The position numbers and the translations under genes were made by a program. Shown here in pieces: positions 42,050-50,115 of a stretch of DNA of 64,000 bases. The stretch spans positions 161,903-225,902 of the forward strand of contig CAYZWI010000006.1 in the NCBI GenBank assembly GCA_964482205.1, in the 5' to 3' direction. The notes beneath the pieces were generated by a model that was not told the DNA's origin, searched no databases, and worked only from the letters and a program-made list of their open reading frames with translations. Source of the stretch: JAZDGX01 sp964482205 (GTDB taxonomy: Bacteria > Eisenbacteria > RBG-16-71-46 > CAIMUX01 > WJJG01). How positions within the stretch are numbered: position 1 is the first letter of the stretch; the number at the start of each line of letters is the position of its first letter.

Positions 42050-42757
42050 TCAATCCGGGAGCCGGTAGCCGAGCGCGGCCAGGCGCTCCCGGGCAATCCT
42101 GCGCACCTCTGCGTTCTCGCTTTCGCGGGCGACGGCGGCCCACAGTTCGGCCGCGATCTCGGACCGCCCGGCCCGCTCGCCCGCCGCGGCGGCGAAGCGG
42201 GCGACATACTCGGGCGCGCCGGGCATGGCCGCCGCGCGCCGAAGAGGAGGAAGCGCGTGGTCCCAATCCTTCGTATAGGCGAAGTGCAGGAATCCGAGCT
42301 CGAAGCAGAGCAGCCAGGAACCGGGGTTGGCCTTCACCCCGCGCTCCAGCAGCGCGACCGCGGCATCGTTCTCGCCCGCTTCCGCGAGAATGAGCGCGCC
42401 GAAGAGATACGCGTTCTCGAAGGCGGGATCGCATTCGGTGATCACGCGAAAGAGATGATCCGCGAGCGGGTAGCGGCGGTCGCTCAGACGATGGCGCCCG
42501 TAGTACTGGATGGCCGCGAGCCAGGCGAGATCGGCGACGAAGTGACGGCGCCCGAGCGAGAGTTGAGGCAGCAGGCGGCCGGAGGGAAAGAGCGCCAGTT
42601 CCACCCCGTCGTGCGCGCGATCCCTGCGCAGCGCGAATTGCCTCTCGGCCAGGCAGGCCAGGCCGGCCGTCGCAACCAGCAGCGCGGCCGCCAGAGCCGG
42701 CATCGCAAACGAACGGCCCAGACCCACGCGGGATGCGTTCTGCTTCCAGCCGATCAT
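42050..42757 (-). CDS. TPR protein in the pilus cluster (in the position of Myxococcus pilG)
   Basis: A 235-residue protein with a signal anchor (FAMPALAAALLVATAGLACLAERQ) and a helical-repeat body: VITECDPAFENAYLFGALILAE and PGSWLLCFELGFLHFAY are TPR-like pairs. A conserved motif LPQLSLGRRHFVADLAWLAAIQYYG precedes the repeats. Its ATG overlaps the stop of the ABC permease by four bases, so it is translated with that transporter. In Myxococcus the ABC genes pilH and pilI lie next to pilG, between pilA and pilM, so this gene may play that role; sequence likeness to PilG is not verified. Confidence 0.65.
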   Translation of the reverse strand: MIGWKQNASRVGLGRSFAMPALAAALLVATAGLACLAERQFALRRDRAHDGVELALFPSGRLLPQLSLGRRHFVADLAWLAAIQYYGRHRLSDRRYPLADHLFRVITECDPAFENAYLFGALILAEAGENDAAVALLERGVKANPGSWLLCFELGFLHFAYTKDWDHALPPLRRAAAMPGAPEYVARFAAAAGERAGRSEIAAELWAAVARESENAEVRRIARERLAALGYRLPD

Positions 42758-43569
42758 GAAAACTCCCGCCGCCGGAAGGCAAGCGTTCCGGCGGTGAGCG
42801 CCGCCGCCGAATAGAGCACGGCGTAGGCCGTCGCCCAGAGCACCTGCCCCGCCGGCGGATGGATGCCGTGCACCGCTTCGAGCGAGTAGCGATAGAGATC
42901 GAGGCGCGGGACCGTGTAGAAGAGCGTCTCGAGCGCGCGCGCCGCGACGCCGTTCGAGGAGAGGCGGGCCATTTCGAGAATGCTGGGGGCCGCGTGTCCG
43001 GCGACGAAGAGCCCGATCAGGAAGAACGCGGCCAGGGCGGAGCTCGTAAACACCGTGAGCAGCATGCTGAGCGCCGCCAGGATGGCGAGCTCGAGAAAGG
43101 CGTAGTATCCGGCGACCGCGAGCGAGCCGTCGAAGGCGTATCCGGAGACGAGCAGAACGAGGGCCAGCACGCCGACCATCCCGACGACTCCGGCTCCGAC
43201 GACGGCCACCGTCCCGAAATACTTGCCCAGAATGAGCTCGCCCCTGCGAAGCGGACGCGCGAGCAGAAGGAGGATCGTCTTGCGTTCGATCTCCTTCTGC
43301 ACGACCCGCGTTCCGAGCGTGAGCAGCAGCAGGAAGCCGAAGAGGGTGGCCAGGGTGAGCCCGGCGTCGATCGTGATCCGCCGCCCTTCGCCCAGCGCGA
43401 GCGGATCGATCAGCCGCGAGAGCGCGAGCAGGACGAGCAGCGCGAAGGCCAGTCCGCGGAAGACGCGCTCACGCAAGGCATCGAGCAGCGTGTGACGCGC
43501 AAGCGAGAGCACCGCCCGCGCACAGCGCGTCCGCTCACGCGCCCACGCCAGTCCGGTCGGTTCCTTCAT
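42754..43569 (-). CDS. ABC transporter permease in the pilus cluster (PilI-like)
   Basis: A 271-residue membrane protein with six or so hydrophobic segments, of the ABC-2 / NosY type: LARHTLLDALRERVFRGL at the N-terminus, then VVQKEIERKTILLLLARPLRRGELILGKYFGT, a common motif of this class. It follows the ATPase gene by 27 bases and overlaps the TPR gene, so the three form one unit. Position between pilA and pilM matches the pilH-pilI pair of Myxococcus, which is needed for pilus biogenesis there; the transported substrate is unknown. Confidence 0.8.
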   Translation of the reverse strand: MKEPTGLAWARERTRCARAVLSLARHTLLDALRERVFRGLAFALLVLLALSRLIDPLALGEGRRITIDAGLTLATLFGFLLLLTLGTRVVQKEIERKTILLLLARPLRRGELILGKYFGTVAVVGAGVVGMVGVLALVLLVSGYAFDGSLAVAGYYAFLELAILAALSMLLTVFTSSALAAFFLIGLFVAGHAAPSILEMARLSSNGVAARALETLFYTVPRLDLYRYSLEAVHGIHPPAGQVLWATAYAVLYSAAALTAGTLAFRRREFS

Positions 43570-43596
43570 CGCCTTCCCCTTCTCGCGCGGCCGTGA

Positions 43597-44649
43597 TCAG
43601 GCCGCGAACGAGGCGCCTTCGCCATCTTCGCCGCGCCGCGGCGCGCGGGAAGCGCAACCCGCCCGCGCGGCATCCGTGGCGGTCAGCCGGGCGTAGAATT
43701 CCTCGAGCGTCTCCCTGCACGGCGAGAGGCTCACGATCTCGACTCCGCTTGCGATCCAATGCGCGAGGAGCCGTTGCATGGCCGCCGGTTCCATCGCGGA
43801 CAGACGAAGCCACACGCGCCCGCTCGCGTCGTCCTGGCGAATCCGCTCGCCGCCGGCGACGGGCGTGCCGTCAGGCAACCGGCAGGCGTCCGGCGCGGCG
43901 CCGGGGGCGCGCCGAAGTTCGATCACATGGCCGCCGCTCTCCGCGCCGAGCAGTTGGTCCATGGAGCCGCAGGCGAGCAGCCGTCCCTGGCGCAAGATCG
44001 CTAGCCGGTCTGCGAGCTGCTCCACATCGGGAAGGATGTGGGTGCTGAAGACGACGGCTTTGCCCCGTGCGCGCGCGCGCCGCAGAAGCTGTTTCAGCGC
44101 CAGCCGCGCTTCGGGATCGAGCCCGCTCATCGGCTCGTCGAGCAAGAGAAGCGGCGGATCACCGATGAGCGCGCCCGCCAGGGCGACCCGCTGCAGCCAA
44201 CCGCGCGAGAGGCGGCGCACGGGAGCGCCCAGCTTCTCCTCGAGCCCGCACGCCTTCGCGACCCGCTCGATCTCCGCGCGTGTGCGCGAACCGGGCACGC
44301 CGCCGAGGTCCGCCAGCAGGCGCAGGGTCTCGCCGACGGTGAGGAACGGGTAGAGATAGGGTTGCTCGGGTTGAAAGCCGATCGCCGCGCGGGCGCGCAG
44401 ATCGCCGAAGGCAACGCCGTGCGCCGCCCCGCTACCGGAAGTCGGGCGCAGGAGGCCCAGCGCGATCTTGAAGAGCGTGCTCTTGCCCGCCCCGTTCTTT
44501 CCGAGGAGCGCGAAGGTTTCTCCCTCTCGCACTTCGAAGCTCACGCCGTCGAGGGCGACCGTCCTGCGATTCCACCCCGAGCGAAAGACCTTGCGCAGGT
44601 CTCGGAATTCCAGAACGGGCCGCCCGGGCGCGTCACGCGGATCCGGCAT
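43597..44649 (-). CDS. pilH: ABC transporter ATPase in the pilus cluster (PilH-like)
   Basis: A 350-residue ATPase: Walker A LLGKNGAGKSTLFKIALG near residues 49-66, Q-loop GFQPEQPYLYPFLTV, signature LSRGWLQRVALAGAL, Walker B LLLLDEPMSGLDPEA, and switch HIL. The signature LSRGW departs from LSGGQ, as is common in the exporter branch. A C-terminal domain of about 110 residues follows. The ATG follows GAGGTGAG by a few bases. The pilA terminator lies between pilA and this gene, so it needs either read-through or its own promoter. The name follows synteny with Myxococcus pilH. Confidence 0.82.
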   Translation of the reverse strand: MPDPRDAPGRPVLEFRDLRKVFRSGWNRRTVALDGVSFEVREGETFALLGKNGAGKSTLFKIALGLLRPTSGSGAAHGVAFGDLRARAAIGFQPEQPYLYPFLTVGETLRLLADLGGVPGSRTRAEIERVAKACGLEEKLGAPVRRLSRGWLQRVALAGALIGDPPLLLLDEPMSGLDPEARLALKQLLRRARARGKAVVFSTHILPDVEQLADRLAILRQGRLLACGSMDQLLGAESGGHVIELRRAPGAAPDACRLPDGTPVAGGERIRQDDASGRVWLRLSAMEPAAMQRLLAHWIASGVEIVSLSPCRETLEEFYARLTATDAARAGCASRAPRRGEDGEGASFAA

Positions 44650-44755
44650 GCACTCACCTCGATCCCCTTGACCGCATGGGTCCCGGCGCCGACGAACGCC
44701 GTCTCGTAGAAGATCGGCCCGGCGGAAAGCGGGCTTGAGAAGCGGGGGGCGGCGG

Positions 44756-44793
44756 AAAAAACGAGCGGGGCCCCGCGATCGCTCGCGGGGCCC
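44756..44793 (-). terminator. Intrinsic terminator after pilA
   Basis: On the minus strand GGGCCCCGCGA, loop GCGA, TCGCGGGGCCC (11 perfect pairs, 44768-44793) is followed after six bases by TTTTTT (44756-44761). It lies about 27 bases after the pilA stop. This is the strongest terminator in the window and would let pilA be made at high level apart from the ABC genes. Confidence 0.88.
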
Positions 44794-44819
44794 TCGGGTT
44801 CGCCCTGGCTACGGGAGGA

Positions 44820-45233
44820 CTAGCCGTTGCTCAATTCCAGCACGACGCCGTCTCCGTCGGGGCCGGATGTGGCCGTCTCGCCGTAGGTCTCGATCGTGTA
44901 GATGCCTGCGGCCAGCGCATAGCCGACATTGCCCTGGCTGAAGCCGGGAGCGGCGATCGCAATCGGGGTCCCGGTGAACGGATTGTTCGGATACACGCCT
45001 CCGGGGAAGAGGGCGGCGTCGATGTCCGCGAGCACGGGATAGGTTCCATTGCTGCGCACGGAGAAATCTTCGACGACGAGCTGGACCGAGTGGGCGTTCG
45101 CCTTGCAGCTGCCCTCTTTCGCCCGGTTGGTCATCGAAATGTAGTTGGGGATGGCGACCGCGGCGAGAATGCCGATGATGACCACCACGATCATGAGCTC
45201 GATCAAGCTGAAGCCCTTGCTGTTCCCGAACAT
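44820..45233 (-). CDS. pilA: Major type IV pilin
   Basis: Structural pilus subunit. The 137-residue prepilin has a short leader MFGNSKG, cleaved by PilD before the phenylalanine, then the conserved helix FSLIELMIVVVIIGILAAVAIPNY with E5 of the mature protein. The globular part has only one cysteine (SCKAN), so it lacks the usual C-terminal disulfide loop. It is small for a Gram-negative pilin. The ATG at 45231-45233 has GGAGG a few bases upstream. A sigma-54 promoter lies 121 bases upstream, and pilR, encoding the activator, precedes it. A strong terminator follows. Confidence 0.96.
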   Translation of the reverse strand: MFGNSKGFSLIELMIVVVIIGILAAVAIPNYISMTNRAKEGSCKANAHSVQLVVEDFSVRSNGTYPVLADIDAALFPGGVYPNNPFTGTPIAIAAPGFSQGNVGYALAAGIYTIETYGETATSGPDGDGVVLELSNG

Positions 45234-45352
45234 GAGACACCTCCGATCCGGAAGACCCGCCGCGCGCCTTGCGCGTGCGACCTGGCTACCCCTCTCTCAG
45301 ATCCAGCCCTCGCACCTTGCTTGGGCCTCGGTTGCGCCGACAGCCGGAAAGG

Positions 45353-45368
45353 TGCAAGAGCGGTGCCA
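45353..45368 (-). promoter_or_regulatory. Sigma-54 promoter of pilA
   Basis: On the minus strand TGGCAC, five bases, TTGCA is a near-perfect match to the sigma-54 -24/-12 consensus, with the invariant GG and GC ten bases apart. Transcription should begin near 45342, giving a leader of about 109 bases before pilA. The adjacent pilR gene encodes a sigma-54 activator of the type that drives pilA in Pseudomonas and Myxococcus. Confidence 0.9.
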
Positions 45369-45369
45369 A

Positions 45370-45699
45370 GACGCCGGCCGGGCGCACGATCTTGGAAAGC
45401 GGTTGCCTCGCAAGAAATTGCGGCCTGCGCCGCACCCGCCGGCCGGCCGCGAGGAAGGCGGCCGCCGCCGCGCGGGGACTGCACCTTGCATGCGCCGCGC
45501 GTCAAATCGCCGCTTTGCGCCGGCCGCATGCAATTTGCCTCGCGATTCTCGAAGGGCAGGCCGGCAGGCTCCGGGCTGGCGGTGGGACGCGTTGGCAAGG
45601 CAATCGAACGGCAAACGGATGGGAAGAACCGGGTCGGACGCGCCCGCAGCCTTCGGCCTCACTGCGCCCGGCCCCGCCGGCGGGACGACCCGGGAGCTT
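45370..45699. promoter_or_regulatory. Upstream region of pilA with candidate activator site
   Basis: About 330 bases between the pilA promoter and pilR contain no gene. A perfect inverted repeat TTGCATGCG (45486-45494) and CGCATGCAA (45525-45533) lies 120-180 bases upstream of the promoter, where enhancers for sigma-54 activators are normally found. TTGCCTCGC also occurs twice, near 45407 and 45535. These are candidate PilR sites; the repeats are seen, the role is inferred. Confidence 0.5.
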
Positions 45700-47172
45700 C
45701 TAGGCGGCCGCCTCGTCGCCCTCTTCGTCCATGCCCGGCTTCTCGCTGATGCCGTAGGCGAGGAGCTTGCGATAGAGCGTCGAGGCGTTGATGCCGAGGA
45801 TGTCCGAGGCGCGCTTCTTCTGCCACTGGGTGTAATTGAGAACCTTCAGGATGTATTCGCGCTCGAGCTCGTCCAGGCTCATCGTCGGCGCGTCGATCGA
45901 GAAGCTGCTCTTGCGCTGCGGCCCCTGCAGGACGCGTTCGGGCAAGTCGTCGACCGAGATCGTAGCGCTTTCGCTCAGGATCACGGCGCGCTCGATCACA
46001 TTCTCGAGCTCGCGCACATTGCCGGGCCAATCGTAGCGCAGCAGCGCCTCAATGGCGGCGCGTACGATCTTCTTCGGCTTGCCGCCCTGCGCCAGCCGTT
46101 CGAGGAAGTGATCGACGAGAAGCGGAATATCTTCCGTCCGCTGCCGAAGTGACGGCAGGCGCAGCGGAATCACATTCAAGCGATAAAAGAGATCGGTGCG
46201 GAAGCGTCCTTCGCTGACCGCCTTCTCCAGGTCCGCGTTGGTCGCCGCGACCAGGCGCACATCGATCTCGACCGGTTCGCTCGAACCGATCGGAATGATC
46301 TCGCGCTCCTGCAGCGTGCGCAGCAGCTTCACCTGGGTGGCCGGGGCCATCTCCCCCACTTCGTCGAGGAAGAAGGTGCCGCCCGCGCAGGCGGCGAAAT
46401 GCCCCGTCTGGTCCTTCACCGCTCCCGTGAAGGAGCCGCGCTTGTGCCCGAAGAGCGTGCTCTCGAGCAGGTCGCGGTGGAGCGCGCCGCAATTGACCGA
46501 GAGGAAGGGCCCCTTCGCCCGGCGGCTCTGGTAGTGGATCTCGCGCGCGATCAGTTCCTTGCCGGTCCCGCTCTCGCCGTAGATGAGAATCGTCGCTTCG
46601 GTGGTCGCGACTTTCTCCACCATCCGGAAGACCTTCAGCATCTCCTCGGATGTGCCGATGATCCGGCGCTGCTGATGGCCCTTGCGCAGTTGCCACTTGA
46701 GCGCCTGGTTCTGATGGCGGACGCGGCTCATCTCGAGCGCGTTTCCGACGACGAGCAGGATCTCTTCGTTGCGGCTGTTCTTCTCGACCAGTTGAAAGGC
46801 CCCGCGCCGGGCCGCTTCGGCCGCCACGCGCTCCGAGCCGAACGCGGTCAGGATGACGACGGGAAGGTCGGGGTGCTTGCCGTGGATGCTGTCGAGCACG
46901 CTCAGCCCGTCGACGCCCGGCATCTTCAGGTCCGCGATCACGAGGTCGAAGTTCTCGCGCTCGACGCGGCTCACCCCGTCGGCGCCGTTCTCTTCGGCCA
47001 CTACCTCGTGGCCTTCGGCCTCGAGAAGCATGATGAGAAAGCGGCGCATGCTCGCTTCGTCGTCGATGACGAGGATGCGCTCACGCCGGCGCGTCGTGTT
47101 GTCGCTGGCTTCCATCAAACGCCTGCTTTCCGTCATTCCGTTGTCTCGCGCGGTGAGAGAACCGTGAACCAC
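45700..47172 (-). CDS. pilR: Sigma-54 response regulator PilR
   Basis: NtrC-family activator of pilA. The 490-residue protein has a receiver domain (about 32-145) with acidic pocket DDE and phosphoacceptor D81 in IADLKMPG. The AAA+ domain has Walker A GESGTGKE at residues 199-206 and a sigma-54 contact loop GSFTGA at 246-251 in place of the canonical GAFTGA, so one residue differs. The Walker B GGTFFLDEVGEM follows, then a Fis-type helix-turn-helix (ASDILGINASTLYRKLLAYGI). The start is GTG at 47170-47172 with GAGGGAG six bases upstream; ATG codons at 47136 and 47115 would shorten it by 12 or 19 residues. PilS lies just upstream. Confidence 0.95.
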   Translation of the reverse strand: MVHGSLTARDNGMTESRRLMEASDNTTRRRERILVIDDEASMRRFLIMLLEAEGHEVVAEENGADGVSRVERENFDLVIADLKMPGVDGLSVLDSIHGKHPDLPVVILTAFGSERVAAEAARRGAFQLVEKNSRNEEILLVVGNALEMSRVRHQNQALKWQLRKGHQQRRIIGTSEEMLKVFRMVEKVATTEATILIYGESGTGKELIAREIHYQSRRAKGPFLSVNCGALHRDLLESTLFGHKRGSFTGAVKDQTGHFAACAGGTFFLDEVGEMAPATQVKLLRTLQEREIIPIGSSEPVEIDVRLVAATNADLEKAVSEGRFRTDLFYRLNVIPLRLPSLRQRTEDIPLLVDHFLERLAQGGKPKKIVRAAIEALLRYDWPGNVRELENVIERAVILSESATISVDDLPERVLQGPQRKSSFSIDAPTMSLDELEREYILKVLNYTQWQKKRASDILGINASTLYRKLLAYGISEKPGMDEEGDEAAA

Positions 47173-47223
47173 GGCCGGCTCCCTCGCGAACGCCGCGCCG
47201 CGTGCGCTCCCGGCCCGGATGGG

Positions 47224-48897
47224 CTAGGCCGCTTCTTGCCGCGCGCGCGAAGCGCCGGGGCCCTCCGTGGGAAGTTCTACGACCAGCGTCGCCCCGCCTT
47301 CCCTTCCGCTCTCGAGGGCCAGACGCCCCTCGTGCTCTTGAACGCCCCGCAGGGCGATGGGCAGACCGAGTCCCGTGCCGGCCGGCTTTCCCGTTTGGAA
47401 GGGCTTCAAGGCTTCGAAGAAATCGAGCGCCCCGAAGCCCGGGCCTTCGTCGCGCACGCGCACGCGCGCGGAGGGCCTCTCATGCCAGCGGGAAGCGGCG
47501 ATCTCGACGCGCACGCGGCCGGCCGGGTTCGCTTCCACGGCATTCAGGATCAGATTGCGAAAGACGAGCCGCAGCCAGTCGGGATCTCCGCGCACGGTCA
47601 GGCCCCGCGTTCCTTCGATCGTGATGGCGGGCGCGGGGCCCGGCGCGCCCAGCGTGATGGCCTTCGTCTCGTCCTCTATCAACTCTTCGAGATCGACTTC
47701 TTCCAACTTCAGCGTTTTGTCCCGCGCGAGCGCGAGGAACTGGCTGAGAAACGCCTCGAGCGACTCGGCTTCGCGCATGATCACTTCGGTCATCGGGCGC
47801 GCCGCTTCGGTGAGCAATCCGCGCCGCGCGAGCAGCTCGATGCATCCGGTGATCGGTTTCAAGCTGTTGCGGATTTCGTGAGCGAGGCCCGCGGAGAGCT
47901 CGCCGATCGCGGCCAGACGCTCGCCTCTGCGGGCCGCCTCTTCCAGCCGCTTGCGCTCGGTGAGGTCCCAGAAGAGCGCGACGATGCCGTGGCGCACGCC
48001 CGCGTCGTCGACCACGGGAGCGGTCTTCACCCAGGCCGGAAAGACGCGCCCCTCGGGGCCGGTCAATTCGAGCTCGCGCTCCGCCTCCGCCGCCAGGCCG
48101 CGTTCGACCGAGGAGATCATCTCGAGCAACGCCGGATTGCGCCCGCACAACAGGGGAAGAGAACCGCCCGCGGCGCGCGCATCGTCGCTCGACGGCGCGC
48201 AGGCGCGCGAAAGCCCCAGCAGGCGGCGGGCCGCGGGATTCGCGCTCTGCACGCGGCCGAGGGCGTCGAGGGCGATCACGCCGCACGAGAGGCTTTCCAG
48301 CACGCGGTCGTTTCCCAGGCGCACTTCGCGAAGCTCGCGACGGCTCTCGTCCGCTTCGCGCAGGCTGGCCGCCATCCTGCGGCCGAGAAGCCCGACGCCG
48401 AGGCCGAGCGCGGTGAAGACGCCCGCGTGGTAGGCGATGGTGATCAGCATGCCGCCCGAAGAGCCGGCGTCCTGCGTGGCGAGCGTGCCCGAGACGAGCC
48501 CCGCGAGAAGACCGAGCACGATCCCCGCCCGGCATTGCAGAAGCAGGCCCGCGGCCAGCACGGGCACGGCGACGAGGAGCAGCGAAGGCGCGCCGATTCC
48601 GCCCGTCAGGCGCGCGGCGGCAGCGGCCGCGCCGATGTCGCCGGTCAGGACGAACGCGCTCGCGATGCGCGGCCGGCCGCGGAGCATGCCCGCATGGAGC
48701 AGCGCGCCTCCCACCGCGGTCCACGCCAGAATGGCGCCGGCGACGAGCGCGCGGGTGGAGAGCGCGGCCGGCGCGCCCAGGACGACGACGAGCGTCGAGA
48801 CGAGCAGCGCCACGAAGGCGCGCGAGGCCGGGAAGCGCCCGAGGGACGGGCCGGTTGCCGGCGGGAAAGGAGCCTCCGTGGGCGAGCGGGAAGCCAA
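47224..48897 (-). CDS. pilS: Sensor histidine kinase PilS
   Basis: Inner-membrane kinase of PilR. The 557-residue protein has about six membrane spans (residues about 25-160), a PAS domain (about 185-305: VLESLSCGVIALDALGRVQSANPAA) and an H-box GLAHEIRNSLKPI with the phosphorylated His near 341. N-box FRNLILNAVEANPAG and G-boxes DEGPGFG and GTGLGLPIALRG complete the catalytic domain. The start appears to be a TTG at 48895-48897, three bases after the pilC stop; no ATG or GTG fits before the first span. The near-contact with pilC means coupled translation. Confidence 0.92.
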   Translation of the reverse strand: MASRSPTEAPFPPATGPSLGRFPASRAFVALLVSTLVVVLGAPAALSTRALVAGAILAWTAVGGALLHAGMLRGRPRIASAFVLTGDIGAAAAAARLTGGIGAPSLLLVAVPVLAAGLLLQCRAGIVLGLLAGLVSGTLATQDAGSSGGMLITIAYHAGVFTALGLGVGLLGRRMAASLREADESRRELREVRLGNDRVLESLSCGVIALDALGRVQSANPAARRLLGLSRACAPSSDDARAAGGSLPLLCGRNPALLEMISSVERGLAAEAERELELTGPEGRVFPAWVKTAPVVDDAGVRHGIVALFWDLTERKRLEEAARRGERLAAIGELSAGLAHEIRNSLKPITGCIELLARRGLLTEAARPMTEVIMREAESLEAFLSQFLALARDKTLKLEEVDLEELIEDETKAITLGAPGPAPAITIEGTRGLTVRGDPDWLRLVFRNLILNAVEANPAGRVRVEIAASRWHERPSARVRVRDEGPGFGALDFFEALKPFQTGKPAGTGLGLPIALRGVQEHEGRLALESGREGGATLVVELPTEGPGASRARQEAA

Positions 48898-48900
48898 GGC

Positions 48901-50115
48901 CTAGTGCCCCCCGGCCACCACATTGACGAGCTTGAACATCGGCAGGTACATGGCGACCACCATTCCGCCCACCATCACTCCCATCACCACGATCATGATC
49001 GGCTCGATCACCGAGGTGAGCGCTTCCACCGCCGAGTTCACTTCCTCGTCGTAGAAATTCGCGATGCGATCGAGCATCGTGTCGAGCGCTCCGGTCTCTT
49101 CGCCGACCGCGATCATCTGCACCACCATCGGCGGAAACGCGTCCGACTTCGCCAGCGGCGCGGCGATCGTCTCGCCTTCGCGAATGCCGTTGCGCGCGGC
49201 CATGACCGCTTCCTCGATGATCTTGTTGCCCGCGGTCTTGGCGGTCACTTCGAGGCCCGCGAGAATCGGCACGCCGCTCGCGATCATCGTCCCGAGCGTG
49301 CGCGTGAAGCGCGCGATGGCGGTCTTGCGCAGCACATCGCCGATGATCGGCGCGCGCAGCAGGAAGCCGTCGATCACGCGCCGCCCCCCTTCGGTGCGGT
49401 AGTAGCGGCGCAGGCCCATCGCGAGCCCCACGCCGAGGGCCACGAACGCCCACCAGGTGGTTTTCAAGAGCTCGCTCAACCCCACCACGATGCGGGTCGG
49501 CAGCGGCAACTGCCCGCCGAAGTCGGCGAAGACTTTCGCGAACACCGGAATGATGAAGAGCAGCATGAAGAGCGCCGCGCTCACCGCCACGACCGCGACC
49601 ACCGCCGGATAGGTCATCGCGCCCACCACCTTGCGGCGCAGCGCAACCGCCTTCTCGATGTAGGTCGCGAGGCGCATCAGGATGTTGTCGAGGATCCCGC
49701 CCGCCTCGCCCGCGTCGACCATGTTCACATACAGCGCGTCGAAGGCCTCGGGGCGTCGCGAGAGCGCTTCCGAGAGGGTCGCGCCCGCTTCCACGCGATT
49801 GGTCACATCGAGGATCACTTCGCGCAGGGTCGGGTTCTCGGTCTGCTTGCTCAGGATCTGCAGGCACTGCACGAGGGGCAGGCCCGAATTGATCATCGTC
49901 GAGAACTGGCGGGTGAAGATCGCGAGGTCGTGCCCCTTGATGCGCCGCGGACGCTTGACGCCCAGGCTCACGCTCTTCGGCTTGGGCCGGATCTGGGTCG
50001 TGATGATCCGCTGGCGGCGAAGCTGCGCGACCGCCATCTCGAGGCTCTCGGCGGCGAGCTCGCCCGCCTGCATCTGCCCCCCCATCGTGCGGCCCTTCCA
50101 GACGAAGCGATTCAT
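48901..50115 (-). CDS. pilC: Type IV pilus inner-membrane platform protein PilC
   Basis: Polytopic inner-membrane protein turned by PilB and PilT to assemble or retract the pilus. The 404-residue protein has two GspF-type domains: FTRQFSTMINSGLPLVQCLQIL with DAGEAGGILDNILMRLATYIEK, and ARFTRTLGTMIASGVPILAGLEV with VGEETGALDTMLDRIANFYDEEV. Three membrane spans are clear. The ATG at 50113-50115 overlaps the pilT stop by four bases, with GAGGAGGAG upstream. Confidence 0.97.
   Translation of the reverse strand: MNRFVWKGRTMGGQMQAGELAAESLEMAVAQLRRQRIITTQIRPKPKSVSLGVKRPRRIKGHDLAIFTRQFSTMINSGLPLVQCLQILSKQTENPTLREVILDVTNRVEAGATLSEALSRRPEAFDALYVNMVDAGEAGGILDNILMRLATYIEKAVALRRKVVGAMTYPAVVAVVAVSAALFMLLFIIPVFAKVFADFGGQLPLPTRIVVGLSELLKTTWWAFVALGVGLAMGLRRYYRTEGGRRVIDGFLLRAPIIGDVLRKTAIARFTRTLGTMIASGVPILAGLEVTAKTAGNKIIEEAVMAARNGIREGETIAAPLAKSDAFPPMVVQMIAVGEETGALDTMLDRIANFYDEEVNSAVEALTSVIEPIMIVVMGVMVGGMVVAMYLPMFKLVNVVAGGH

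Noticed and set aside
45234..45352. A possible cyclic-di-GMP riboswitch in the pilA leader, because it has GGTAGCCAGG and GCAACC segments.
   Set aside because: The conserved GACGCAAAGC core and matching stems of the GEMM motif are absent.
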